A stretch of DNA of 64,000 nucleotides, from positions 1-64,000 of the forward strand of contig NZ_JAHHIT010000043.1 of assembly GCF_024539675.1 (NCBI RefSeq). Direction: 5' to 3'. The notes under the pieces were generated by a model, which saw nothing but the letters and a program-made list of their open reading frames with translations, was not told the origin of the DNA and searched no databases. A program made the translations under genes and the position numbers. The stretch is from Streptomyces hilarionis (lineage in GTDB: Bacteria; Actinomycetota; Actinomycetes; Streptomycetales; Streptomycetaceae). Shown in pieces: positions 27,668 through 36,848 of this stretch (positions are counted from its first letter, which is position 1; each line of letters begins with the position of its first letter).

Positions 27668-27880
27668 TCACCACCCGCCGCGCGACGACGAACTCGACGT
27701 GAACTTCCGCACCACGTAGATCAGTCCGCCGACGAGCGCCACGAAGACCAGCAGCTTGAAGAGCAGGCCGATCACGAAGCCGACGACGCTGGCTATCAGC
27801 CCCCCGAACACGACCAGCGCGATGACCGGCACCGCGACCCACTTCACCCACCACGGCAGTCCCGAGAAGATCTCCTGCAT
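27668..27880 (-). CDS. DUF5326-family small membrane protein
   Basis: 70-aa protein, starting QEIFSGLPWWVKWVAVPVIALVVFGG, with two membrane helices (about 8-28 and 33-53) and a basic, Ser-rich end (RKFTSSSSSRGG). It matches the DUF5326 family of Streptomyces. Function unknown. A longer frame to 27937 exists, but the added Arg-rich residues have no ribosome site. Confidence 0.8.
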   Translation of the reverse strand: MQEIFSGLPWWVKWVAVPVIALVVFGGLIASVVGFVIGLLFKLLVFVALVGGLIYVVRKFTSSSSSRGGW

Positions 27881-28062
27881 GGCCCTGGACCTCATCCTCT
27901 TCGATCGACGTCCGGCGCTCCTGCCGCGCCGGATCACTTCGATGTCCTGCGTCGATGCTAGGTCCGAAGAGGGGTCCGACGGGGGCCCCGCATCCCTTGT
28001 CCTCCCCTGATCGAACCCCTAGGGAACCCCGAGACCGCGGGTCGGCGGCAAGGTGGAGGGAC

Positions 28063-28380
28063 TCAGCTCTCGGGCGGCGAGAACACCACCAGGACGCGCA
28101 GGTCCTCGCTGATGTGATGGAACTTGTGGGCGACGCCGGCCGGTACGTACACCACGCTCCCGCGCGCGACCTGTGTGGTCTCCAGACCGACCGTGATCGA
28201 CGCCCGGCCGCTCACCACGAAGTACACCTCGTCCTGGTTGTGCGGGTTCTGTGGATCATGGGTGCCGGCGTCGAGCGCGTACAGGCCGACCGACATGTTC
28301 CGCTCGCGCAGAAACTGCAGGTAGGCGCCGTCGTTGGCGGCTCGTTCCGCCTCCAGTTCATCCAGCCGGAATGCCTTCAT
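28063..28380 (-). CDS. Cupin-domain protein
   Basis: 105-aa single-domain cupin. Motif 1 is HNQDEVYFVVSGRASITVG (with H-x3-E spacing) and motif 2 is VYVPAGVAHKFHHI. This small beta-barrel generally binds a metal; the substrate is unknown and no catalytic partner is adjacent. AAGGTCG lies before the ATG. The gene is 58 bp from the divergent holin-like gene and shares its promoter region. Confidence 0.88.
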   Translation of the reverse strand: MKAFRLDELEAERAANDGAYLQFLRERNMSVGLYALDAGTHDPQNPHNQDEVYFVVSGRASITVGLETTQVARGSVVYVPAGVAHKFHHISEDLRVLVVFSPPES

Positions 28381-28438
28381 CGACCTTGTCCGCTCTCGTC
28401 CGGTGCTCGTTGGCGATCTCTCTGCCACGATCAGACAC

Positions 28439-28816
28439 ATGAAGAATTTCGTAGTCAAGACGATCGCCAACGCAGGCGCCCTGGCGGTCGCCGTCTGGCT
28501 GCTCGACAAGATCACCCTGACCGGTGACAGCACGGGCAAGAAGATCGGCACGCTCCTCGTCGTCGCACTGCTTTTCGGCCTGGTGAACTTCCTGGTCAAG
28601 CCGGTCGTCAAGGTGCTGACCTTCCCCTTGTTCATCCTCACGCTCGGTCTGATCACCCTGGTGGTCAACGCCCTGATGCTGCTGCTCACTTCATGGCTGG
28701 CCGGCAAGTTCGATCTGAGTTTCCACGTGGACGGCTTCTGGACCGCCGTCCTCGGTGGCCTGATCATTTCCGTCGTTTCCTGGGCGCTCAACGTCGTGCT
28801 GCCCGACGAGGACTGA
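28439..28816 (+). CDS. Phage holin 4-like (YvlD/DUF360) membrane protein
   Basis: 125-aa protein with four predicted helices (about 8-25, 36-55, 60-80, 100-120). Sequence GLVNFLVKPVVKVLTFPLFILTLGLITLVVNALMLLL matches the YvlD-like family, placed in the phage holin superfamily but with no shown lytic role. Stop lies seven bases before the ptpA start, so the two are probably one operon. Confidence 0.88.
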   Translation: MKNFVVKTIANAGALAVAVWLLDKITLTGDSTGKKIGTLLVVALLFGLVNFLVKPVVKVLTFPLFILTLGLITLVVNALMLLLTSWLAGKFDLSFHVDGFWTAVLGGLIISVVSWALNVVLPDED

Positions 28817-28823
28817 GCCCGCG

Positions 28824-29315
28824 ATGACCTATCGCGTCTGCTTCGTCTGCACGGGCAACATCTGCCGCTCTCCGATCGCCGAGTCGGTCTTCCGGGCGCG
28901 GGTGGAGGAGGCCGGTCTCGACACCCTGGTCGAGATCGACAGCGCCGGCACCGGCGACTGGCACGAGGGCGAGAACGCCGACCCGCGCGCCCGGTCCGTT
29001 CTGGAGGAGCACGGCTACGCGCTCGACCACCGCGCCCGGCGATTCGAGTCGTCCTGGTTCGCCGGCCTCGACCTGGTGATCGCCCTGGACCTCGGACACC
29101 TCAAGGCGCTGCGCCACCTCGCACCCACCGAGGAGGACGCGGCGAAGGTGCGCCTGTTGCGTTCCTACGACCCCGCGGCGGGCGACGACCTCGACGTCCC
29201 CGACCCTTATTACGGGGGCCGCGACGGCTTCCAGGAATGTCTTGAGATGGTGGAGGAGGCGAGCACCGGTCTGCTCGCCGCCGTGCGTGAGGACGTGGAA
29301 GGACGGATGGCATGA
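28824..29315 (+). CDS. ptpA: Low-molecular-weight protein tyrosine phosphatase
   Basis: 163-aa cytoplasmic phosphatase. The signature C-x5-R loop is C9-TGNIC-R15-S (FVCTGNICRSPIAESVF), giving the nucleophilic Cys9 and Arg15. The general acid Asp127 is in DVPDPYYGG. The family dephosphorylates phosphotyrosine proteins; PtpA in Streptomyces affects secondary metabolism. The stop overlaps the next ATG (ATGA), so the two genes are coupled. Confidence 0.95.
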   Translation: MTYRVCFVCTGNICRSPIAESVFRARVEEAGLDTLVEIDSAGTGDWHEGENADPRARSVLEEHGYALDHRARRFESSWFAGLDLVIALDLGHLKALRHLAPTEEDAAKVRLLRSYDPAAGDDLDVPDPYYGGRDGFQECLEMVEEASTGLLAAVREDVEGRMA

Positions 29316-30469
29316 ACGGTTCTCCTGGGAACGAGGGGGTCTCCCCGGGCGCCGGCGACGGCACCCGCGCGGTGCGTGCCGGACTGCCCGAGCCCGTGAA
29401 GTACGAGCCCACCCTCCCCGGGCCGGTCTTCGCGGCGCACTTCCACCTGCCGGGAGAACCCACGGGCCCCTACACCTACGGGCGTGACGAGAACCCGACC
29501 TGGACCCACCTGGAGCACGCCATCGGCGAGCTGGAGGCGCCGGGGCGGGACGGCGTCGAGACGCTCGTCTTCGCCTCCGGCATGGCAGCGATCTCGTCGG
29601 TGCTCTTCTCGCAGCTGCGCGCCGGGGACGCGGTCGTGCTGCCCGGCGACGGCTACCAGGCGCTGCCCCTGGCCCGCGCCCAGCTGGAGGCGTTCGGCAT
29701 CGAGGTGCGTACCGCGCCGACCGGTGCGGACGCGCAGCTCGAGGTGCTCGACGGCGCGAAGCTGTTGTTGATCGAGTCCCCCTCGAACCCGGGACTCGAC
29801 GTGTGCGACATCCGCAGGCTGGCCGAGGCGGCGCATGCGCAGGGCGCGCTGGTGGCCGTGGACAACACGCTCGCCACCCCGCTCGGGCAGCGCCCGCTGG
29901 AGTTGGGCGCCGACTTCTCGGTGGCCAGCGGCACCAAGCAGCTCACCGGCCACGGCGACATCCTCCTCGGTTATGTGACCGGTCGGGCCGGCGAGCCGAT
30001 GACGGCCGTGCGGCGTTGGCGCAAAGTCGTCGGGGCGATCCCCGGGCCGATGGAAGCCTGGCTGGCACACCGCTCGATCGCGACCCTGCAGATGCGCGTC
30101 GACCGACAGGACGCGACCGCTCTGGCCGTCGCCGAGGCGCTGCGGGGCAGGCCCGAAGTGAGCGGCCTGCGCTATCCGGGGCTGCCCGACGATCCCTCCC
30201 ACAAGGTCGCCTCGCAGCAGATGCGGCGTTTCGGGTGCGTGGTGTCCTTCACGCTCGCCACGCGCGCGCGGGCCGAGCGGTTCCTGGACGCGTTGCGGCT
30301 CGTGGACGAGGCGACGAGCTTCGGCGGCGTGCGATCCACCGCGGAACGGCGAGGGCGCTGGGGCGGCGACGCCGTGCCGGAGGGCTTCGTTCGGCTGTCG
30401 GTCGGGGCCGAGGATCCCGAGGACCTCGTGGCGGACGTGCTGCGTGCGCTGGAGGAATCGGAGCGGTGA
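29312..30469 (+). CDS. Cystathionine gamma-lyase/synthase family PLP enzyme
   Basis: 385-aa fold-type I PLP enzyme of the Cys/Met metabolism family. PLP-binding Lys209 is in VASGTKQLTGHGDILLGYV. FASGMAAISSVLFSQL, VVLPGDGYQALPL, IESPSNPGLDVCDI and a C-terminal SFGGVRSTAERRGRWGGDAVPEGFVRLSVGAEDPEDL are typical. It should cleave cystathionine or a related thioether; substrate could also be homocysteine or methionine. It overlaps ptpA by four bases and ends before a strong hairpin. Confidence 0.9.
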   Translation: MNGSPGNEGVSPGAGDGTRAVRAGLPEPVKYEPTLPGPVFAAHFHLPGEPTGPYTYGRDENPTWTHLEHAIGELEAPGRDGVETLVFASGMAAISSVLFSQLRAGDAVVLPGDGYQALPLARAQLEAFGIEVRTAPTGADAQLEVLDGAKLLLIESPSNPGLDVCDIRRLAEAAHAQGALVAVDNTLATPLGQRPLELGADFSVASGTKQLTGHGDILLGYVTGRAGEPMTAVRRWRKVVGAIPGPMEAWLAHRSIATLQMRVDRQDATALAVAEALRGRPEVSGLRYPGLPDDPSHKVASQQMRRFGCVVSFTLATRARAERFLDALRLVDEATSFGGVRSTAERRGRWGGDAVPEGFVRLSVGAEDPEDLVADVLRALEESER

Positions 30470-30510
30470 CCTGCTCGGGAGCGCCCCGTGTGACCCCCGC
30501 TGAACGCGTC

Positions 30511-30549
30511 GGGCGGTCCGAGCCTCCCCCCTCGTGGCTCGGACCGCCC
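30511..30549 (+). terminator. Terminator after the cystathionine lyase gene
   Basis: GGGCGGTCCGAGCC and GGCTCGGACCGCCC form a 14-bp perfect stem with an 11-nt loop. Confidence 0.85.
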
Positions 30550-30697
30550 CCGGTTCTGCGCGCGAAGAACCGCGCTCACAAGGCTAGTTGACTCTGTGTC
30601 AGTGTCCAATCACCGTAACGACAGTAGCCTATTGACTTATTTATAGTGGGAACCTGTTCGAAAGCCCTGCGAAAGGCGGCAAGGGGGAGGACGCTCC

Positions 30698-31603
30698 ATG
30701 GATCTGGCCTTGCTGCGCACCTTCGTGACCGTGCACCGGGCCGGCTCCTTCACCCGCGCCGCCGCGCTGCTGGGCCTGTCCCAGCCGGCCGTCACCTCGC
30801 AGATACGCACACTGGAGCGGCAAGTGGGCCGCCCTCTGTTCCTGCGGCAGCCCCGCGGTGTGACGCCGACGAGCATCGGTAACGAACTCGCCCACAAGGC
30901 AGCTCCCCATCTCGACGCTCTGGTGGAGATCGCCGAGGTCGGCCTCGACGACGAGTCCGCAGCGCGGACGCTGCACCTCGCCGGGCCCCCCGAGTTCACC
31001 GCCGAGCGGGCCCTGCCGGCCCTCAGCGGGCTGTCCGGCGACGACGGCCAGGCGTTCGCTCTGCGCGCCTCTTTCGGCACCGCCGAAGAGGTTCTGGAGG
31101 GCCTGGCCGCGGGCCACCACGACCTGGTCATCAGCACGGCACGGCCCCGCGGGTCACTGCTCACGGCGACGCCGCTGTGCGACGAGGAGCACGTGCTGAT
31201 CGCCGATTCCCGGTGGGCCGGGCGGATCGACTCCGGCAGGTTGCGCCGCAAGGACGCGTCCGCGCTGGTGAACCTCCCCGTCGTCGAGGTGCACGAGTCC
31301 CTGCCCCTGGTCACCCGCTACTGGGCCGCAGTCTTCGACGCCCGCCCCACCGCCTCGGGCACCGTCATCGTGCCCGATCTCCGGGCGGTCCTCGCCTGTG
31401 CGGTCGCGGGAGCAGGTCTGGCGGTCCTTCCGCGCTACCTCTGTGCGTCCGCTCTGGCATGCGGTGACGTCGTCGCGCTGCACGAGCCGGCGGTGCCGCC
31501 GCTGCGTACGTACGTCCTGGCAGTGCGCACCGGGACCCTCGCGATGCCGCATGTCGCGCGAGCGCACGACCTGCTGCTGGGCGCGGCCGCCGCGTGGTGC
31601 TGA
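30698..31603 (+). CDS. LysR-family transcriptional regulator
   Basis: 301-aa regulator. The N-terminal winged helix (DLALLRTFVTVHRAGSFTRAAALLGLSQPAVTSQIRTLERQVGRPLFLR) is the LysR signature. The C-terminal part is an effector-binding alpha/beta domain (GLAAGHHDLVISTARPRGSLL through LVARDHL-like end). AAGGGGGAGG lies before the ATG. The AT-rich stretch 30590-30655 with two TTGACT words should hold its promoter. No divergent target gene is seen, so the target is unknown. Confidence 0.93.
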   Translation: MDLALLRTFVTVHRAGSFTRAAALLGLSQPAVTSQIRTLERQVGRPLFLRQPRGVTPTSIGNELAHKAAPHLDALVEIAEVGLDDESAARTLHLAGPPEFTAERALPALSGLSGDDGQAFALRASFGTAEEVLEGLAAGHHDLVISTARPRGSLLTATPLCDEEHVLIADSRWAGRIDSGRLRRKDASALVNLPVVEVHESLPLVTRYWAAVFDARPTASGTVIVPDLRAVLACAVAGAGLAVLPRYLCASALACGDVVALHEPAVPPLRTYVLAVRTGTLAMPHVARAHDLLLGAAAAWC

Positions 31604-31655
31604 CACTCCCGGCGGCGAAGCCGAGGGATGAGCCCGACCAGTGACCTCTCGGGAT

Positions 31656-31669
31656 GTTTCACGTGGAAC
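31656..31669. other. parS-like site (one mismatch)
   Basis: GTTTCACGTGGAAC, differing from parS at one base, lies 22 bp before the Nudix start. Confidence 0.6.
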
Positions 31670-31690
31670 CAGCCGGGCCACATTTCTCCC

Positions 31691-32173
31691 ATGACCGTCC
31701 GACCCGTGGTCAAGCGCACCGCACGAGCCGTTCTCCTCGACGGCGACAACCTGATCCTGATCAAGCGCACCAAGCCCGGTGTCGATCCGTACTGGGTGAC
31801 GCCCGGTGGCGGGGTCGAGCCGGATGACGCGACGGTCGTGGACGCACTGCATCGTGAGGTGTACGAGGAACTCGGCGCCAAGATCACGGACGTGGTGCCC
31901 TGCTTCGTCGACACCGTCGAGCACATCGGCGCGGACGGCGGTGCGACCGGCGTGAAGGTGCAGCACTTCTTCGTCTGCCGTCTGGAGTCCATGGATCCGG
32001 CGCTGCGCCACGGGCCCGAGGTCGAGGAACCGGCCGGCGAGTACGAGATCGTCCGGGTGCCGTTCACCCGGGTCGGCATCGCCTCCGTCCATCTCGTGCC
32101 GCTGTCCCTGCGGCACTATCTGGACGGGAACATCGAGGGCGTACGGGCCATGCACGCCCCCGACCTCGGCTGA
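31691..32173 (+). CDS. Nudix-family hydrolase
   Basis: 160-aa protein of the Nudix fold. TPGGGVEPDDATVVDALHREVYEELGA (residues about 37-63) is the Nudix box, with REVYEELG intact but the first conserved Glu replaced by Ala (residue 47). The family hydrolyses nucleoside diphosphates linked to other groups; the substrate is unknown. The ATG at 31691 fits the domain start (VVKRTARAVLLDGDNLIL), although no ribosome site is clear; an ATG at 31628 would read through the parS-like site. Confidence 0.85.
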   Translation: MTVRPVVKRTARAVLLDGDNLILIKRTKPGVDPYWVTPGGGVEPDDATVVDALHREVYEELGAKITDVVPCFVDTVEHIGADGGATGVKVQHFFVCRLESMDPALRHGPEVEEPAGEYEIVRVPFTRVGIASVHLVPLSLRHYLDGNIEGVRAMHAPDLG

Positions 32174-32246
32174 GCCCACCCGGTCGGCGGACTGCCGCCT
32201 ACACGGGCCGGTGCGGTCGAGTGCGGGGCGGCGGCGCGGCCGCTGC

Positions 32247-33536
32247 TCACCTCCCGGTGGCGGCCAGTTCCTCGACCGCGTCATGGCGTATGCGCTCCCG
32301 GGGAACACCGGCCTCGCGCAAGGCGTCCACCGCGCTGTGGATCATGCCGGGCGGACCGGCGACACAGGCGTCGCAGTCGGTCCAGGGGCCGAACGTGCGT
32401 AAGGCGTCGGGCAACTGCGGCAGGCCGTTCCTGTCGACGACGGGGCGAACCTCCAGCCAGGGGTGGGACCGCTGGAGACCGTGCATCGTCTCGAGTTCGT
32501 ACAGGTCGTGATCGCTGCGGGCGCCGTAGAACACCTCGACCGAGCGCCGCGTGCCGTGCTCCGCCATCTCCTCGACCAGCGCCTTGACGGGGGCTATGCC
32601 GGTCCCACCGCCCAGACAGAGCAGCCCGCTGCCCCTGGTGTGGTCCACGGTCATCGAGCCGGTCGGCGGCCCCAGCCGGATGACGTCACCGGGCCGGGCG
32701 CGGTGGACCAGCGCGTTGGAGACCCAGCCCGCGGGAACGGCCTTCACATGGAAGGTCAGCAGACCGTCGGAGCGGGGCGCGGAGGCGAAGGAGTAGTGCC
32801 GCCAGATCCGCGGCCACCAGGGCGTCTCGAGACTGGTGTACTGCCCGGCGCGAAAGGCGTAGGGCTGGTCGGGGCGAACGGTCAGGATCGCCACGTCCGG
32901 CGTCCTGAGCTCGTGCGAGACGATCTCCGCGTGCCACCATGCCGGTGCCCGCAGCGCGTCGGCAGCAGCCGCGTCGATCATGACCTGGGAGAGCCTGGTG
33001 TAGGTCCGGACCCAGGCCGCTTCCGTCCGGCCGTCCCACACCGCGCTCGCGTACCTGCTCAGGGCACCGATGAGGCACTCGCCGACAGCCGGATAGTGCT
33101 CGGCCCGTGTGCCGTACTTGCGGTGACCGCGGCCCAGGTTCCGCAGGTAGTCGAGAAGGACGGGCGTGTCGTCGATGTGCTCGGCGGCGGTCAGCAGCGC
33201 CTTCAGCAACCGGTCCCGCTGGACGTTCATGGCGGGTGGGAAGAGCGCCCGCAGTTCGGGGTGGCGGACGAAGAGCATGGCGTAGAAGTACGAGGTGACC
33301 TCGTCGGCGACCGGGACCACCTCGGCCATGGTGCGGCGGACGAGGATGGCGTCCGGGGACGCCTCGGACGCCTGCTCGGCGGGCTCCGGCTGCTGAACGG
33401 GTCCCAGATGACCGCCGGCCGGGCCAGTGGGCCGCAGCTCGCTGTCCACGGGCGGTTTCGGCTGCTTCGGTGGAGCGAACCATCCACCCTTGCCGGACGT
33501 GCCGTCGTCGGCCGACCTGGTGGCCGGAACCTCCAT
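32247..33536 (-). CDS. Flavohaemoprotein (globin, FAD and NAD domains)
   Basis: 429-aa protein, convergent with the Nudix gene. Residues about 60-190 are a globin (RRTMAEVVPVADEVTSYFYAMLFVRHPELRALFPP, and the likely proximal-haem His in LGRGHRKYGTRAEHYPAVG). A ferredoxin-reductase unit follows: FAD-binding RHYSFASAPRSDG, then the NAD site LCLGGGTGIAPVKALVEEM. Flavohaemoglobins use NADH to oxidise nitric oxide to nitrate. A 40-residue Pro-rich N-terminus precedes the globin. The ATG at 33536 is favoured over one at 33578. Confidence 0.88.
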   Translation of the reverse strand: MEVPATRSADDGTSGKGGWFAPPKQPKPPVDSELRPTGPAGGHLGPVQQPEPAEQASEASPDAILVRRTMAEVVPVADEVTSYFYAMLFVRHPELRALFPPAMNVQRDRLLKALLTAAEHIDDTPVLLDYLRNLGRGHRKYGTRAEHYPAVGECLIGALSRYASAVWDGRTEAAWVRTYTRLSQVMIDAAAADALRAPAWWHAEIVSHELRTPDVAILTVRPDQPYAFRAGQYTSLETPWWPRIWRHYSFASAPRSDGLLTFHVKAVPAGWVSNALVHRARPGDVIRLGPPTGSMTVDHTRGSGLLCLGGGTGIAPVKALVEEMAEHGTRRSVEVFYGARSDHDLYELETMHGLQRSHPWLEVRPVVDRNGLPQLPDALRTFGPWTDCDACVAGPPGMIHSAVDALREAGVPRERIRHDAVEELAATGR

Positions 33537-33822
33537 GATGTGCCTCGCCTCGAACGTCTTCTGGGTCGGTCCGGGCACTCCCTGGAGAGACGACGTCCTG
33601 CTCCACCCGTGTCTCGTGCGCCTCGTCCCGGAAGCGAACCGGATTCGACCCTACCGGCCGCCAGTGCTCGCGCGAGTACCCCCGGGCACCCGAGGATCAC
33701 AGCCTGGCGTCTGCCCAATCGCCCTGTGCGGCAGGGGGGATTCGCGGATGGGGAGTCGTGTCACAGCGGTTATGTGTGACACGGACGCACCGAGCCTTCT
33801 CGGACTTCGCGCATGCGCCGAG

Positions 33823-33836
33823 GTTTCACGTGAAAC
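33823..33836. other. parS site (perfect)
   Basis: GTTTCACGTGAAAC in the flavohaemoprotein-GNAT spacer. Confidence 0.92.
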
Positions 33837-33873
33837 GTGCCCCGGCCTTGCAGGGGGAGGCCTCCGTCTCTCT

Positions 33874-33887
33874 GTTTCACGTGAAAC
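33874..33887. other. parS site (perfect)
   Basis: GTTTCACGTGAAAC, 51 bp from the previous site centre to centre. Confidence 0.92.
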
Positions 33888-34019
33888 ACCGCCTGCCCGC
33901 CCCTGCGGAGCCATGTGCCTGTCGATGCAGTGCGCAAGGAGCCATGACGTGGCCAAAAGAGCGCTCGCCCAGGGGAATCGGGTGGACGCCGAGCACACGG
34001 TTCGGACAGCCTGACCTGC

Positions 34020-34886
34020 GTGCCGACTCCTCCTCTCACCGCTCTGCCCATCCGCCGTCTGACACACCGCGATCTCGCTGCCTGTGCCGACTTGTCCGAA
34101 GATCGGGGGTGGCCTCGTGAGGAACACAAATGGGGCCTCCTCCTTTCCGCGGGGAACGGCTATGGCATCGACGATCCCGCCGGGGGCCTCGTCGCCGCAT
34201 GCGTCGTCACCGAGTACGGCCCGCACGGGCATCCCCGCCTCGGCGCGATCGGCATGGTCCTGGTCGCCGAGCGGCATGCCCGACAAGGCGTCGGCCGTCG
34301 CTTGATGCGCCATGTCGTGTCGCTGATGGACGCCACTCCCCTCACCCTGCACGCCACCCCGAGCGGCCGTCCGCTCTACGAGGAGCTGGGCTTCAAGGCG
34401 ACGGGCCGCGCGGAGATGGTGCGCGGACGCCTCGCCACGCCGGAACCGGCCACAGACGTCATCACGCGTGCCGCCACGGCCGAGGACCTCCCGTCGATCC
34501 TGCGCCTCGACGAGGAGGTGTTCGGCGCCGATCGCACCCACGTGATCGCCCGCCTGCCCGCGTTCGCCGACCAGCTGCGGGTCGCGGAGGACGAGGGTCG
34601 GATCATCGGCTACGCCGCCGCATGGCCCAACATGGACACCCAGGTGGTCGGGCCGCTGATCGCCCGGGACACCGGGACCGCGAAGGCTCTTCTCTGTTCC
34701 CTCGCCGTACGCACCGACCGGCCGCTGCGCACCGACATCGACGTACGGCACGAGGAACTGCTGGACTGGGTGAAGGCGCGGGGCCTGGAAACCGTGGCCT
34801 TCAACTCCGTGATGACCTACGGGATCGCGGAGCTGCCCGGTGACTGGCGTCGCCGCTTCGCCCCGCTGACGGTGGCGGCCGGCTGA
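34020..34886 (+). CDS. GNAT-family N-acetyltransferase (two-part)
   Basis: 288-aa protein. The N-terminal GNAT domain (about 1-135) has acetyl-CoA loop RHARQGVGRRLM and LYEELGF near its end. The C-terminal part, about 145-288, resembles the second domain found in many actinobacterial GNATs (ITRAATAEDLPSILRLDEEVFGADR). It probably acetylates an amine on a small molecule or protein. GTG start at 34020 has no clear ribosome site. It is convergent with the next gene. Confidence 0.87.
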   Translation: MPTPPLTALPIRRLTHRDLAACADLSEDRGWPREEHKWGLLLSAGNGYGIDDPAGGLVAACVVTEYGPHGHPRLGAIGMVLVAERHARQGVGRRLMRHVVSLMDATPLTLHATPSGRPLYEELGFKATGRAEMVRGRLATPEPATDVITRAATAEDLPSILRLDEEVFGADRTHVIARLPAFADQLRVAEDEGRIIGYAAAWPNMDTQVVGPLIARDTGTAKALLCSLAVRTDRPLRTDIDVRHEELLDWVKARGLETVAFNSVMTYGIAELPGDWRRRFAPLTVAAG

Positions 34887-34906
34887 CAACGCCTGGGTGC
34901 CGCGCA

Positions 34907-34940
34907 GAGCGCCGGTTCCTCGGGGGGAGGGCCGGCGCTC
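34907..34940. terminator. Bidirectional hairpin between convergent genes
   Basis: GAGCGCCGG and CCGGCGCTC form a 9-bp stem; the 16-nt interior can add CCTC-GAGG pairs. Confidence 0.65.
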
Positions 34941-34960
34941 GACGCGGGTGACCGCCCGTG

Positions 34961-35380
34961 TCAGACCAGTGCCTTGACCGCCGCCGTGGCGAAGCCGTGG
35001 TCCTGCTCCGGGGCTCCCCCGCCCACCCCGAGCGCCCCGATCAGCCGCCCGTCGCGGTGGATCGGCACACCGCCCGCGATGAACAGCAGCGGCCGGTCGA
35101 GCGCGGTGGGCAGGGTGTGGAAGAGACCGCCGGGCTGTACGGCCTCCACGAGGTCGGCGGTGGCCGTGTTCAGCTGGAGCGCCGTGTAGGCCTTGCGGGT
35201 GCTCGTCTCTCCGGAGATCAGCACCGCTCGGTCGTCCCGGCGGAAGGCCAGCAGGTGGCCGCCCGCGTCCACAACGGTGACGCTGACCGTGACCCCGGCG
35301 GTCTCCGCGGCGGTTCGCGCCGCCGCCACGATGGTCTCGGCGTCGTGGGTGGTCAGGGGCGCGGCGGTAGGGGTGTTCAT
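34961..35380 (-). CDS. HbpS/GlcG-family (DUF336) protein
   Basis: 139-aa single-domain protein of the GlcG/HbpS family (VSVTVVDAGGHLLAFRRDDRAVLISGETSTRKAYTALQLNTATADL, FIAGGVPIHRDGRLIGALGVGGGAPEQDHGFATAAVKAL). The Streptomyces member HbpS binds haem and works with the SenS sensor, but this copy has no signal peptide and no senS/senR neighbour, so the role is uncertain. A longer N-terminal extension to 35566 is Pro/Arg-rich and is rejected; GAGGAG precedes the ATG. Confidence 0.85.
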   Translation of the reverse strand: MNTPTAAPLTTHDAETIVAAARTAAETAGVTVSVTVVDAGGHLLAFRRDDRAVLISGETSTRKAYTALQLNTATADLVEAVQPGGLFHTLPTALDRPLLFIAGGVPIHRDGRLIGALGVGGGAPEQDHGFATAAVKALV

Positions 35381-35486
35381 GACGGAGGTGCTCCTCGGGG
35401 GGTGGTGACGCTGTCGGGGGCTTACGGAAGGACGGGTCGGCCGGCGGCGGTCGCCGGGACGGTGTCGGCGCGGCGACCGTGCGGGC

Positions 35487-36704
35487 TCAGTGCTGGACGG
35501 CCGCCTGCCGCTCGGCGGAGGGACTGGCGGTGACGGCGGGCGTGGAACCGTCGCGGGCGTTGTCACGGCGCTCCAGCGCGGCCGAGGCGACGGCGAGCAG
35601 CAGGGCGCCCGCCGCCAGGGCTGCTCCGACCCAGTTCGGCGCGGTGTAGCCCAGTCCGGCCGCGATCACGAGGCCGCCGAGCCAGGCGGACAGCGCGTTG
35701 CCGAGGTTGAAGGCGCCGATGTTCACCGCCGACGCCAGCGTGGGGGCGCCGTGCGCCTGGTCCAGGACGCGCTTCTGCAGGGGCGGGACGGTCGCGAAGC
35801 CCAGGGCGCCGATCAGGGCGATCGTGACGGCTGCCAGGACCTTGTGATGGGCGGTGAGGGTGAAGAGCGCCAGGACGACGGCCAGAGCGCCCAGGGAGAC
35901 GTACAGCATGGGCATCAGCGCTCGGTCGGCGTACCTGCCGCCGATCAGGTTTCCGCCGACCATGCCGAGTCCGAAGAGGACCAGCAGCCAGGTGACAGAG
36001 CCGTCCGCGAAGCCGGCCACGTGCGTCATCATCGGCGCGATGTAGGTGATGGCCGCGAAGACGCCGCCGAAGCCGAGGACGGTCATCGCCATGGCGAGCA
36101 GCACCTGGGCGTTCTTGAAAGCGGCCAGTTCGTGCCGCAGGCGGACGCCCTGGGGCCGCGGCATCTCGGGTACCAGCCTGGCGATGCCGGCCAGACCGAT
36201 CACACCGAGCGCGGCCACGACGGCGAAGGTGACGCGCCATCCGATGCTCTGCCCGACGAGAGTCCCCAGGGGTACGCCGACCACGTTCGCGACCGTGAGG
36301 CCGGTGAACATCATCGCGATGGCTCCGGCCTTCTTGTCAGGGGCGACCAGGTCGGCCGCGACCACCGAACCGATGCCGAAGAAGGCACCGTGGGCGAGGG
36401 AGGCGACCACGCGGCCGATCAGCATCACGCCGAAGGCCGGGGCGGCCGCGGAGAGCAGGTTCCCGACGATGAACAGGCCCATCAGCAGCATCAGCATCCT
36501 CTTGCGGGAGATCCTGGTGCCGAGGGCCGTCATGAGCGGGGCGCCGAACAGGACGCCGAGCGCGTAGCCGGTCACGAGGAAGCCGGCCGTGGGGATCGAG
36601 ACTCCGAAGTCGTCCGCGATCTCGGGGAGCAAGCCCATGATCACGAACTCGGTCGTTCCGATCCCGAAGGCCCCGATCGCGAGGGCCAGAAGCGCAAGAG
36701 GCAT
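35487..36704 (-). CDS. MFS drug/sugar exporter (AraJ-like)
   Basis: 405-aa major-facilitator transporter with 12 predicted helices. It begins LALLALAIGAFGIGTTEFVIMGLLPEIADDFGVSIPTAGFLVTGYALGVLFGAPL, a strong AraJ/DHA1-family feature, followed by motif A (TRISRKRMLMLL). It likely exports drugs or sugars using proton motive force. It is divergent from a MarR gene that probably controls it. The ATG at 36704 was chosen; a GTG 12 bases upstream lacks spacing. Confidence 0.9.
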   Translation of the reverse strand: MPLALLALAIGAFGIGTTEFVIMGLLPEIADDFGVSIPTAGFLVTGYALGVLFGAPLMTALGTRISRKRMLMLLMGLFIVGNLLSAAAPAFGVMLIGRVVASLAHGAFFGIGSVVAADLVAPDKKAGAIAMMFTGLTVANVVGVPLGTLVGQSIGWRVTFAVVAALGVIGLAGIARLVPEMPRPQGVRLRHELAAFKNAQVLLAMAMTVLGFGGVFAAITYIAPMMTHVAGFADGSVTWLLVLFGLGMVGGNLIGGRYADRALMPMLYVSLGALAVVLALFTLTAHHKVLAAVTIALIGALGFATVPPLQKRVLDQAHGAPTLASAVNIGAFNLGNALSAWLGGLVIAAGLGYTAPNWVGAALAAGALLLAVASAALERRDNARDGSTPAVTASPSAERQAAVQH

Positions 36705-36848
36705 AGGGGTTGACACCTTCCCAGATGATTGCAGGAGCGCTTTACGTGCTTCCACAATAGTTGCACACGCGGGCTATCGGCAAGCGCCGACAATTGCAGA
36801 GGTGCTCTACCCTGGGTGTCAGCCGTTCCGGGACGGAGGAGAAACGCC

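Larger units (their letters stand above)
33537..34019. other. 483-bp spacer carrying two parS sites
   Basis: No supported gene between the divergent flavohaemoprotein and GNAT genes. Apart from the two parS palindromes it holds the promoters for both. No terminator, RNA gene or repeat was recognised. Confidence 0.6.
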
